64,000 nucleotides of DNA from Cynocephalus volans (taxonomy: Eukaryota; Chordata; Mammalia; Dermoptera; Cynocephalidae). This document shows positions 35,970 through 49,266 of this stretch, one piece after another. The notes beneath the pieces are model-generated. The model saw only the letters and a program-made list of their open reading frames with translations. It searched no databases and had not been told where the DNA came from. Position numbers and translations under genes: made by a program. Where the stretch lies: the NCBI RefSeq assembly GCF_027409185.1, contig NC_084463.1, forward strand, positions 41,704,407 through 41,768,406, given 5' to 3'. Positions within the stretch are counted from its first letter, which is position 1, and each line of letters opens with the position of its first letter.

Positions 35970-36845
35970 ATTAGTCTATTTCTATCACTTATAACAAAAT
36001 ACCTAGAACTAGGAGATTTATAAAGCAAACAAAATTTATCGCTTACAGTTTCAGAGGCTGGGAAGTCCAAATGAAATAGAGCTCCCTGCACCCTCATAAC
36101 GTACACTATCTGCTTCTGTAGAATTTCTCGCTTAACCAAAGTAACTCCATTTTACCCGCTGTCTGACCTGCATACTACCCCCGCTTCTGCGTGAGAAACG
36201 ATTGACCTCATAGAAACGAAAACCATTACATAGAAACAGGAGCCATACACAGTGAACTATTACATAGGAACAGGAACCATACACAGTGAAAATTTGTATG
36301 GTTGATTGCTCTAACGGCTCAGTTTTGGCTTCTGTAACCTAGCTACCTAGCTTGCTTTGTGCACCTGGACAAACCTGTGTCAATGGGACGTGGCTTTTGC
36401 CATTAAAAACCCCACAAAACCAAGGCCCGGGGCCGTTCTCCCTTGGTTGCTCCTTGAGAGACGGTCACTGGCCAGCTGGAGTGAATAAACTGCCCTTTTC
36501 TGCACAAGTGGCGTGTAAGTGCGTTTTTGCAGGAGGGTGCCTCACAACACAAAGTCCAGGGAACACATCTGGTGAGGGTCTTGGTAGTGGTGACAGTGAC
36601 GCCTCACATTACAAGATGGTGGAAGCAGAGAGAGTGAGAGACCAGCCTCCTTATTTACTCTTTTTAAAGCCTTGAGAAACACACCCATAACCACCATTAT
36701 TAATCCATTCACTATGGCATGGTCCTGCAGTCTAATCACCTCTTCAAGGCCCCTCCTTTCAATTACTGTAGTAGGATTTCCCACCCTCAACAGTTACAGT
36801 GGGGATTAAGCCTCAATGAGGTTGGAGGGGACATTCAATCTACAG
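35970..36845 (-). mobile_element. MaLR LTR (antisense) split by a solo LTR
   Basis: The left half (35,970-36,106) begins with the antisense MaLR signature TATTAGTCTATTTCTATCACTTATAACAAAATACC. The right half (36,551-36,845) continues with ATGGTGGAAGCAGAGAGAG, TTAATCCATTCACTATGG and the end GGAGGGGACATTCAATCTACAGC. Between them sits the solo LTR listed next. Confidence 0.7.
36107..36546 (+). mobile_element. Solo LTR of a class I ERV
   Basis: About 440 bp with LTR features in plus orientation: an AT-to-GC shift, repeated AGGAACAGGAACCATACACAG-like words in the U3 part (36,215-36,295), a CATTAAAAACCCC segment near 36,399 as possible TATA-type element, and GTGAATAAACTGCCC at about 36,479 with an AATAAA poly(A) signal. 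The ends read TA...CA, with ACAC on both sides (36,103-36,106 and 36,547-36,550) as a 4-bp duplication. Boundaries are moderately secure; the family is not assigned. Confidence 0.6.
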
Positions 36846-39800
36846 CGTATACTAATTATATTTTTAGTTTTTTACAAAGCCATTGTACTTTTTTGCCCCC
36901 CATAGCGGCTGCACCATTTTACATTCCCACAAGTGGTTTTATAAGGGTTATAATTTTGCCAACATTTGTTATTTTCTATTGAGTGTGAAGTAATATCTTG
37001 GTTTTTGATTTGCATGTCTTTGATGGTCAATTATGTTAAGCATCTTTTCGTATGCTTGTTAACCATTTGTGTGTCATCTTTGGAGCCATGTTTATCCTTT
37101 TCCCATTTTTTAGTCATGTTTTTTCGTTATTGAGTTGTGAGAATGTCTGTATGCTGGATGTTAGCTTCTTATGAAATATATGATTTGCAACTTTTTTTCA
37201 TTTTGGGGGTGTTATTGCAAATAGTGTGTTTTTCATTTCAAATTCTGCTTGGTGATTGCTGGTATATAGGAAGACGACTGACTTTTGCATGTTAACACTT
37301 TATCCTGCAATACTGCTATAATCACTTCTTAGTTCCAGGAGTTTTTCTGTTATTTTGGATTTTCTGTGTAAACTGTCATATCATGTGCAGACAGACACTT
37401 TTTTTTATTCCTTCCCTGTCAGTACGCCTTTTATTTTGTGTTGTTGTGTTATTGCATTAGCTAGTACTTCCAGTAGTGTTGAAAGGAGTGGTGAGAGGGT
37501 AAATTCTTTCTTTGTTCCTGATTTTGTGAAAAAGCTTTGAGTTTCTCACCATTAAGTATGATGTTAACTGTAATTTTCTGTAAATAGTGTTTATGAAGTT
37601 GAGGAAGTTCCCTTCTATTCTTAGCTTACTGAGACTATTTATCATGAACGGTGCTGTATTTTGTCAAATGCTTTTTCTTCTATTGCTATGATCATGTGAT
37701 TTTTCTTTTAAAGTATGTTGATGTGATGGATTACATTAATTGATGTTCAAATGTTAACCAGCTTTGTGTGCCTGGAATAAATCCCACTTGATCATGGTAC
37801 ATAATTCTTTTTATAGATTGTTGGACTAAGTTTGCAAATATTTTGTTGAGGACTTTGTATGTTCATGAGACATAATTATTTGTAGTGTTTTATTCTTGTA
37901 ATATTTTTTCTGGTTTTGGTATTAAGGTAATCCCATCCTTATATAATGAGTTGGGAAGTATCCTATCTGGTTCTGTTTTCTAAAATAGATTGTAGGCAAT
38001 TGTTATAATTTCTTCCTTAAATGTTTGGTTGAATTAATCAGTGAACAGATCTGGGCTGGGTTCTTTCTGTTTTGAAGGTTTTTAGTTATTTACTTAATTC
38101 TCATAATATATATAGACCTACTAAGATTGTGTGTCTCTTCTGAGTTTTGGTAAGTTTTGTCTTTTGAGGACTTGGTCCATTTCATCTCGGTTATTAAGTG
38201 TGTGCACAGAGAGTTGTTCCTAGTATGTATTATTCTTTTAATGTGCACAGGATCTGCTGTAGTAATGTCCCCTTTTTTATTTTTGATATTTGTAATTTCT
38301 TTCATCTGTCTTTCATTCTTACCCTGGCTATGGGCTTATCAATTTTATTGATCTTTTCAAAGAACTGCTTTTTGAGTGTTGCTATTTATTATCTTGGTTG
38401 ACTTGCTATTTATAATTTGTTGATTTCTGCTCTATCTTATTATTTCTTTTCTTCTGCCTCCTTTGGATTCAATTTGTTCTTTTTTTCTAGTTTGTAAAGG
38501 TAGAAACAGATTATTTTAGATGTTTTTTCTTTTCTAATTATTCATTCAGTGCTATCAAAGCACGGCTTTTGATTTATCTAACAAATTTTGATACCTGAGT
38601 TTTCATTTTCATTTGGTTAAATATTTTTTAATTTCTCTTAAGATTTTTTCTTTGACCCATGTATTGTTTCATTGTTGTCACTTCATTTCACTTATACACA
38701 ATCTTACATAACTATGTATATATGTGTGTGTAAAAGCATAATTGTATACATTGTTACTATTGTTATTGTATACAACATGTTATCTGTTAGATCAATTAAG
38801 AAAAATAAAAGTTTTTATTTTACCTGCACTTATTTCTTCTTTAATGCTCCTTGCTTATGTAGATCCAGTTTATCTTTTTCTTCTCTCTAAAGAAATTCTT
38901 TTAACATTTCTTGCAAGACAGTTTATACTAGTAAATTTTCTTAATTTTTGTTCATATGATAAAGTATTTATTTCTCTTTCACTTTTGGAGGATGATTTCA
39001 CAGGGTGCAGAACTCTAGGTTGGTGGATTTCTTCTCTGAACACTTTGAATATTTCACTCCACTCTCGTCTGCATGCTTTCTGAGATGTTTGATGTAATTT
39101 TCATCTTTGTTTCTCTATAAGTAAGATGATTTCTCCCTACTACTGGCTTTTCTTCAGATTTTTTTTTTATCTTTGATTTTCTGTAGTTTGAAAATGATAT
39201 GCCTAAGTGTAGATGTTTAGAATTTATCTCTTTTGGTGTTCTCTAAGCTTCCTGGATCTTGGTTTCATGTCTGACATTAATTTGTGGAAGTTCTCAGACA
39301 TTATTGTTTCAAATATTTGTTTTGTTTCTTTCTCTCTCTCTTCTCTTTCTGGTGTACTTATGAGTCTATGGTACATCTTTTGTCATTTTCCCAAAGTTCT
39401 TGGATATTATGATCTGTTCCCATGCATCCTTTTTCTCTTTGGTTTTCAGATTTTGAGGGTTCTATTGATGTATCCTCAAACTCAGAGATTCTTTTCTCTC
39501 AGTTTCATTCATTCTAATAAGCCAATCAAAGGTATTCTTCATTTCTGTTACAGTATTTTTGATCTGTGGTGTTTTTTGTTGTTGTTGTTGCTCTTGATTT
39601 GTTTATTTCATAGAACTTTTATCTCTCTGCTTACAATGCCCATCTGTTGTTGAATGCTGTCTACTTTATCCATTTGAACCCTAAACTAATTTGTCACAGT
39701 TTTAAAAAAAAATTCCATGTTTGATAATTTTAATATTATAGCCATTTCTTCTGATGCTTGCTCTGTCAATCCAAATTGTGGGGTTTCTTTTGTCCTTTTG

Positions 39801-39911
39801 AATGCCTTGTAATGTTTTTCTTTATAGCCAGACATGATGTACCAGGGAAAAGAAACTGCTTTAAATATGCATTCAGTAATTTGGTGGTAAGGTGTGGAGA
39901 AGGGGAGCTGT

Positions 39912-40266
39912 CTTAGTTTGTTCAGATTGCTATAACAAAATACCTTAGAGGGGTAATATAAAAACAACAGAAATTTATTGCTTCCAGTTCTGGAGGATGC
40001 AAAGTCTAGGATCAAGGTTCTAAGGTATTCTATGTCTGGTGAGAGCTCATTTCTCATAGATAGCACCTGGCTTGTGTCCTCATATGGTGGAAGGGACAGA
40101 GAAGCATTCCTTGGCCTTTTTTAAATAAGGGCACTAATACCTCTCATGAGGGATCTGCCCTCATGACTTAATTGCCTTCCAAGGGGCCCATCTCTTAATT
40201 CTGGTGCATTGTGGATAAGGTTTCAACATGTTAATTTGTGGGGACACAAACATTCAGACCCTAGCA
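39912..40266 (-). mobile_element. MaLR LTR (antisense)
   Basis: Begins TCTTAGTTTGTTCAGATTGCTATAACAAAATACC and ends with ATTTGTGGGGACACAAACATTCAGACC, the complement of a MaLR LTR. GGTGAGAGCTCATTTCTC and ATGACTTAATTGCC segments lie in the expected order. It interrupts the old L1 between ORF1 and 5'UTR. Confidence 0.75.
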
Positions 40267-40637
40267 GAAAAGTTCTGTAGTCTTATGATTAAGTCTCATC
40301 ATTTTAATGAGCCTCTGTGTTTGGACTGTAAACTTAAAAGTATACTCAATTTGTTTTTATTGTTTTTTTCTTCCCCCCTTCAGTGGGACAGAATGGCTGG
40401 ATTGAGCCAGAATTGGATATTTGTCTTCTTCCATATGGAAAAGCTAGAGTGGGTTGGAATTTAGTATTTTCTTATACCCAGGTTATTTAGGCTGTGATAA
40501 TAGTACCACAGGTTAGGCTGGTTAAGTAGTTTTTACTAAGTTCAGGCCTTGTTAAGAAGAACAGAGTGTTCTGGCATAATTAAAAATGGTTTGCCTTTTC
40601 CTTATACAGATGAAGCAAGAGGGTTTTTGTTTTTGAT

Positions 40638-40790
40638 TTTTTTTGTATGTTTGTTTTGTTTGGTGGCTCATTTATGACCAAGTCCCCCTAGAGTGAGTTT
40701 GCTTGTTTTGGCAGCTGGCTGGTATGGGGATCCGAACCCTCAATCTTGGTCCCCTCGGTCCCCTAGAGATTTTAACCCTCAGAGTTGTCT
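40638..40790 (-). mobile_element. Possible diverged CYN-type SINE
   Basis: A T-rich start is followed by GGGGATCCGAACCCTCAATCTTGG, which has the B-box complement and position seen in the CYN copies. The rest of the body is too diverged for a firm call. Confidence 0.35.
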
Positions 40791-41105
40791 ACACTGAGTC
40801 TCCATCAGTTTGTCAGTTACAACTCAGGTTTTCCTGCTCTTACACTGGTTCTCGTGGTGGTTTCCAATAGTAAGTCTCTGCTCCTGTAATCCATGACTCT
40901 GTATATTTGGCTGTCTGCCTCTCAAATCTTGGGGGCAGTGATTTGTCCTTTGTCCCTCTCTCTTATGGTTCCAGGAAGTTGATTTTTCAGTCTCCTCAGA
41001 TTTGTATTTGTTGTTATGATGGAGTGATGATTCCACTCTTTTTGAGCAGGAATAGAAACCAGGAATGTATTTCTAGAACTACCATCTTAATGTCTGTGTA
41101 GATAG

Positions 41106-41778
41106 TCAAAGGATTTTGCTTCATACAACTACATAAATGATGAAATATATTGGTAGACTTCTTAATACTGAGTTTTTCTTTATTCATGAGAAAATTCCTT
41201 TCTGGTCTTCATAGTCTATTTCTGTTTTTCTATAGTTAAATATTAATGTTTTTGCAGATCCTGTACTTTTTTCTTTTTATTTGATGTTATACATTTATTA
41301 ACTCTGCTGACCTAAAATACCATTGAAATTCTTTTTCTTTACAAATCTTTATCTTCAGCTTAGATCTCTCTCCTGAACCCTGGAATCACGTATCCAATTG
41401 CCATTTGGAAATTCTCCCAGATATTTCAAATATAATGTGTGCAAGTCTTTGTCTTTTCTGCCCATTATATTCTTCTTCTGTTTTCCAAATTTCACTTTAC
41501 AGTGCCAGCACCTAAGTAACTGAGATCATGCAGATAGCCTTGGAGTTAAAATTCTTTCATTCTCTGCACAGCAAATTAGGACCAAATTCTATTTCTGCTT
41601 TTACTTTTTTTTCTTCTTTTTTAAAGGATTCCTTTCCTATTCTGTATGCTTACTGCTCTGTGTCCTGATGTAGGTGGTCATGTGTCATCCTGTTTTTTCC
41701 TCTCTGACTCTCCCTTCAGTCCTTCCCTTTTCTCCTTCTAGAGGATGACTGTTGAAATGCAAATCTGGACAGGTGATA
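41106..41778. other. Non-coding DNA, nothing recognised
   Basis: T-rich intergenic sequence, no gene or named repeat seen. Confidence 0.4.
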
Positions 41779-42189
41779 TATTAGTCCATTTTGTGTTGCT
41801 ATAACAGAATTACCTGAGACTGGGTGATTTATAAAGAACAGAGGTTTATTTGGCTTATGACTCTGGGACAGCTGCATCTGGCATGGGCCTCAGGCTGCTT
41901 CTACTCATGATGGAAAAGCGGCAGGCAGCTGGTGGGTAAAAGCAGATCACATGGTGAGAGGAAGCAAGAGAGGAGAGAGAGAAGATGCCAGGGTCTTTTG
42001 AAGCAACGAGCTCTCACAGGAACTAATTGAGCGAGAACTCACTCATTAATCTGCCCTCCCCCAGGGAGAGCATTAATCCATTCATGAGGAATCTGCCTCC
42101 ATGATTCAATCAGTTTCCAACACTGCCACATTGGGGATCAAATTTCTGCATGAGTTTTGGAGGGGACAACACATCCAAACTCCATCACG
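41779..42189 (-). mobile_element. MaLR LTR, MST/THE1-like (antisense)
   Basis: A nearly full antisense LTR. It starts TATTAGTCCATTTTGTGTTGC, has the ACCTGAGACTGGGTGATTTATAAAG segment, ATTAATCTGCCCTCCCCCAGG in the middle and ends with TTTTGGAGGGGACAACACATCC AAACTCC. This is the typical layout of the MST/THE1 group of ERVL-MaLR elements. Confidence 0.85.
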
Positions 42190-42930
42190 TGACTTTCCTG
42201 TTCTTACAGGACCTTATTATTTATACCCTGTGGTTTGAAAGTGGCAGTGTTCACCCTGGCGTGGACAAAAGCAGTCTTTTTGCACTGCAGTAATTAAAAA
42301 TCAAAAACAATGAGTGCATAGAATTTTTGGGGGCTTCATTCAGGTCAAAGTGTGTTTATCTCATAACAGCCCAGGATTATTCACTGAGACATGGTGCTGT
42401 GTGTAGTACCATTATAGTAGTATGTGTGTTTTGTGTTCTTGTGACTGGACTTTTGCTGTTTCCTCATATTTATGAGAACATGGAAGAGCTAAACATTTCA
42501 GTGAAGTGCAAACTGAATACAAAATACAGTGGTAGTTTCCCATTCTTTCTTACCCCAGTCTATATTGAACTTGTGTCTAAATTAGATCATCTAATGCATT
42601 ATTTCATGTATGTATTTATAGTTATGTCTTCATACCAGGTCATAAGCTCCTTAGAGAAGCAGAGTTTTATTCTTTCTTTTATCTGTAGCAATAAGGATCG
42701 TTCTAGATCTAAAAGGTAAATTTTTAATATTTTTTGTAATTGATAAATTATTACAGTGGCAGAATGTTCCTGTGATTTTTCTTTCTTCCACCATATGGAA
42801 TACAAACAAGCTGCCTGCATCTTATGTAAGATACAAATGAAACATGCACACAGAGAAGTGTGAACTCCCAGATTCTTGTTTTGTGACCTGGGGATGGTGA
42901 CTTGAGTTGAGGAGAGATGTGCTGTTACAG
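42190..42930. other. Non-coding DNA upstream of the KRAB exon
   Basis: No clear exon before the KRAB-A remnant. A 130-residue open frame at 42,327-42,719 has no domain. Upstream exons of the zinc-finger gene, if any, are not recognisable. Confidence 0.4.
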
Positions 42931-43054
42931 GGGTTGGTGTTTTTAGGATGGGGCTGTGGACTACACCTGGGAGGAATGGCAGGAGCTGGATGATGTTCGA
43001 GGACTTTGTACAGGGATGTGACACTGGAGACCTATAGCAACCTTGTGTCATTGG
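42931..43054 (+). pseudogene. KRAB-A exon remnant
   Basis: Acceptor TTACAG at 42,925-42,930 and donor GTGAGT at 43,055-43,060 bound a 124-bp exon. The usual KRAB-A exon is 127 bp. The protein signature DYTWEEWQELDD can be read in one frame and then TLYRDVTLETYSNLVSLG in another. Compared with the family, about two bases are missing near 42,945 and one near 42,997, so the net loss is a codon but the middle is out of frame and meets a TGA. KRAB-A is the TRIM28-binding box; this copy cannot encode it. Confidence 0.85.
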
Positions 43055-43308
43055 GTGAGTGGGTCTTGGCAGTAAGTCCCAGGAGAAATAATACTTTTTT
43101 GTGATTCTTGATAAATATAGGAACCACATATAAGGTTTAATGCTATTTAGGTAAGATCTATTTCATGAAGAATGTGAGTGTCATTCCTCTATAATAAAAG
43201 TTCAAATTGGCTCCTTCATTGAACAGCTTTTGAAGCTGAGCTTTTATAATTTTTCCAAGGATCTGACATAACAGTTTGGCAAAGTTCTATGTTATTTTCA
43301 ATTAACAG

Positions 43309-43401
43309 GGCACTGCATTGCCAAACCTGAGGTGGTCTTCAAGTTGGAGCAAGGAGCAGAGCTGTGGACTACTGAAGAGCCCCCAAACTAGAGCCTACAA
43401 G
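43309..43401 (+). pseudogene. KRAB-B exon remnant with nonsense codon
   Basis: Acceptor TTAACAG ends at 43,308 and the donor GTCAGC starts at 43,402. The 93-bp exon reads HCIAKPEVVFKLEQGAELW in phase, then EEPPN, then TAG, then SLQ. The TAG at about 43,389-43,391 replaces a residue of the usual B-box end (a CAG-to-TAG change would explain it). It lies 254 bp after KRAB-A, a typical spacing. Confidence 0.88.
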
Positions 43402-43731
43402 GTCAGCACATACTGGGCAGAGAGGCTGGGAAGAGTAAAGGCCAACAGACATTGGCCTTGCTCAGCTGTTTTTACCAATATTTTTCTCAGGTTTCAGGTC
43501 TGAGAATAGCTGGTGTATGTACATCAAGCACATGTATTTAATAATCTTCAAAGTGGGCTCTCACACTTATTCCCCAACCTTGTATTTGCTGAATATTTTT
43601 TAGTACTCACCCAGAATCTAATCCTTTTCTATCTCTTTGTAAACCTTTTTCTGTGTTGTTTGCTTTCTCAGTGTTCTTAATTGCTTTCTTTTTCTCTATT
43701 CTTGTTGTCAGTTTTTCTTTTTTCAGACTGT

Positions 43732-44082
43732 ATTAGTTTGTTTTCTGTTACTTATAACAATACCTGAAACGAGGTAGTTAATAAGCAAACAAAATTCGTA
43801 TCTATCAATTCTATAGGCTGGGAAGTCCAATTTTTGGGAGTTGCATCTAGTGAGGGCTCTCTTTCTGGTGGAGATTCTCAGCAGAGTCTGGAGATAGTAC
43901 AAAGTATCACACCATGAGTAATGAATTAATCCATTCACGAGGGCATAAATCTCACTATCCAGGCATGTCTGAGAAGCCACACCTTTCAATACTGTAGTCA
44001 AACTTCCCACCCTCTTAATACCATTAAAGTAACGGTCAGGCTTCAATACATGTTTTGAGGGGATATTCACACTATAGCACAG
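43732..44082 (-). mobile_element. MaLR LTR (antisense) in the pseudogene intron
   Basis: Starts TGTATTAGTTTGTTTTCTG, contains ATTAATCCATTCACGAGGGC and GTCTGAGAAGCCACACC, and ends TTTTGAGGGGATATTCACACTATAGCA. It lies between KRAB-B and the zinc-finger exon. Confidence 0.75.
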
Positions 44083-45668
44083 AGATTTATTCTTACATTC
44101 ATTTATTCTTTTAACACATATTAATTGAGTAGATATTAAGCATCTGTAATTTTATGGTTGTGCTTATAATATCAAAGATCTAAATAATGTCGCTTTTTCA
44201 TAAAGTTTACTTCTGATGAGAGAGAAGCAAGAAAATAATATATGTTAAGTAGTTGTATAAGAATCATGAGGAATATTTAATGACAGAGAGAAAAAATGTG
44301 AGCATTTGGGAAGGATTATCAGAGACGTAAGTTTAAGGAAGATTATTAAGTGCTTACTTTGATATAGCTTCAATTCAAGGTAACTTGTTTTTAATCTTGA
44401 CATAATACATACTTAAATATAAAATCTAAATTTGAGAGTGGACGTCACTATCAGAAATAAGAAATTTGGAAGTCAGTTGCCTAAAGCAGGCATTTAAAGT
44501 CATAGTCACTGGGGAAGTCACCTGTGGAGTTGATAAGAAAATGAGACAAGAGGTCCAGAAGTGAGCATTATATACCATGAAGTAAGAAATCATGAAGCAG
44601 AGGAGGACACAGCATAGGAAAGGGCTGGTCCTAGACTTGGGAGGAGAAGTAGGAGATTCTGGGTCCCAAGGCCACATGAAGGGTGTCATGTTCAGGGGCT
44701 CAGATTTCTGGTAGGAAGTGGAGTTTGAAGTCAGCATTTTCTCCTTGTCTTTGTGGAAATCATTCTAAAATAACAAAGAAAATGAAAAATGTATGCAAAT
44801 GTCCATCTTTTATTAAAGTAGGAGATAGCTGAATCTCCAGTGCACATAAGAAATGTGGATTATCAAGCAGGAGTGCATGCACCTGAAATTGGGGGAGACT
44901 GCCAGTTGATCTCAGAAGGAGCTAGAAAAACATTTAGCAAGGATGGTGAGCACAGCCTGGGTTGCAGAACAAAATCTCTTTGACCAGCAAGGAAGGGGTG
45001 CCCAGGATGGTAAACTGAAGCTCTCTGGGAAGCAGAGAAAGTCAGGTTAAATAAGAAATTTGGAGGGAGCAGGTTTTATCTAGTGTGGGAAAAAGGATAT
45101 TTCTTATTTGAAAAACCCCCGGATACCTTTAGACATTCCGTAGTGACGAGTTAAGACTTAACAAACATAGATGCAAGGCCAACATCCTGGATAAGTGACA
45201 AATTATTGGCCTTACCTGAAAGTAACTGATGCTGCAAAATCTTGCAATTTCAGGGCAGAATAATGAGATAAAGAGCAGTCTGAGACACCCACTGTGAAAA
45301 GAGTAAAATAGTGAACAGGGTGGACAAATGGCTAGTGACAAGTACTTTGTTGGAAACTATGACCAGGTGAATAGTCTAATAAGTATTTTCCTCTTTAATT
45401 AAAAAAGTAAACAAGGATGCAAAGAGTAACATAACTGGACACTAGAAAATACATTAATATAATGTATTACATTAAGTACATAAGAAAAGATATGTACTTA
45501 TAAAACCTTACCCATTATTAATTTTTAAACAGTTTTGTGCCACTAGGATTAAAAGAAAATGATTTGCTTTAATTTGAGCACATAATGAGCAGTGCTCATG
45601 TGTGGTACACTGATATGTTTTGTTGTTGTTGTTCGTGGGGTTTTTTTTGTTTGTTTGTTTTTTAACAG
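44083..45668 (+). other. Intron of the zinc-finger pseudogene
   Basis: About 1.6 kb of the 2.27-kb intron before the finger exon, without further recognised repeats. It ends in a long T/G-rich polypyrimidine tract and TTTTTTTAACAG, a good acceptor. Confidence 0.6.
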
Positions 45669-48370
<2,702 letters not shown>

Positions 48371-48681
48371 GGAAAGAAATCCTGTATGGCAGAGACTTGC
48401 TGTTTATTTTTAGATACCAAACTGTTTTCTTTTGTACACACAGCTAGCTTGCATTCTTGGCTTCCCTTTGTTGTGTGTGGAAGCGCGTAACTGATCTCCA
48501 TTCAGAGGAATATGGACACAGATGACAAACATTACTTTCAGGGCTGGCAACACCACCACCACCAAAATCCCCGTATAGTTCTTCCTGGTTTCTCATGCCC
48601 TTTGGGACTGAAGTACAGATGATCACCAGGGAGGCCTTGGGAGCAACAGGTTAAAGAAGGCCACCAGGATTGAAGACATAA
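48371..48681. other. Sequence between the pseudogene and the provirus
   Basis: About 310 bp with no assigned feature, probably the pseudogene's 3'UTR or intergenic sequence. It contains a CACCACCACCACC patch. No usual poly(A) signal is obvious. Confidence 0.4.
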
Positions 48682-48687
48682 GAATTT

Positions 48688-48969
48688 TGTCCCGCGCTAC
48701 CGTCTCGCCAGCAAGAATGACGCGGCACACAAAGGATCCTTCTGCAGATCAGCTTTAATGCATCTTGAGAGGGAGAGCATAAGCTTGCCAAAAATGGAGA
48801 CCCCGAGCGAGGGAACCCGCGCCCTTTATATAGAGACTGCTCCTCGCCTAGGACGTGCTCCTACCTTATTGGTGGCTGCCTAATCGGCCCAGGCGTGTTA
48901 CCGAGCAGCCCTGCCCTCCACCGGAAATCAGCGCCATCTTGTAATGGCGATTTCAGGCAGCTCCTCACA
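48688..48969 (-). repeat. 3' LTR of the provirus
   Basis: The LTR downstream of env on the minus strand. TG...CA ends, 282 bp. It carries a TATA box (complement of TTTATATA at 48,825-48,832) and an ATTAAA poly(A) signal (complement TTTAAT at 48,754-48,759). A CCAAT box lies upstream of TATA and a YY1-type ACAAGATGGCGC word near the U3 start. It differs from the other LTR at about 48,717 (T versus C) and about 48,956 (A versus G). Confidence 0.95.
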
Positions 48970-48986
48970 TCTCCCCCTTTTTTATC
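48970..48986 (-). other. Polypurine tract for plus-strand priming
   Basis: Just inside the 3' LTR the minus strand reads an A/G-only stretch, AAAAAAGGGGGAGA, directly before the LTR's TG. This is the position and composition of the retroviral polypurine tract. Confidence 0.85.
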
Positions 48987-49266
48987 ATTTAAAGCGGCTG
49001 GTACAAGCTCGGCGGTCGCGGACAAATTAGCCAGCGTTCCTGTCCTAGGTCGTCCCTCCACAGACTTTGACCTTACCCGTCATAGGTTGACCCTATCGCC
49101 ACCGGGCACCATGTCGTAGGTTGGTTCAAGTCTGGGGGAAGTTGCCCGTCTCTGGACACACTGGAGCCTGTTGTTACACATAGACCTGTTTGAGCAAGGG
49201 CGAACTCCTCTGAACAAGCTTCAGGGAGGCCAGCCAACAGGAAGGGGGAAGGGGAGTCAGAGCAGG

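Larger units (their letters stand above)
35418..41105 (-). repeat. Ancient near-complete L1 in antisense, heavily interrupted
   Basis: From left to right it runs from L1 3'UTR (35,430-35,900, ACAAAATGTACGTAAAATTTACC) through ORF2 RT (36,850-38,690; ATAAATCCCACTTGATCATGG at 37,776) to ORF1 (38,800-39,600) and 5'UTR (to about 41,100). The endonuclease part expected between 38,690 and 38,790 is missing. It is interrupted by a MaLR LTR carrying a solo LTR (35,970-36,845), a second MaLR LTR (39,912-40,266) and a SINE-like segment near 40,640-40,790. No open frame of note survives. Confidence 0.8.
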
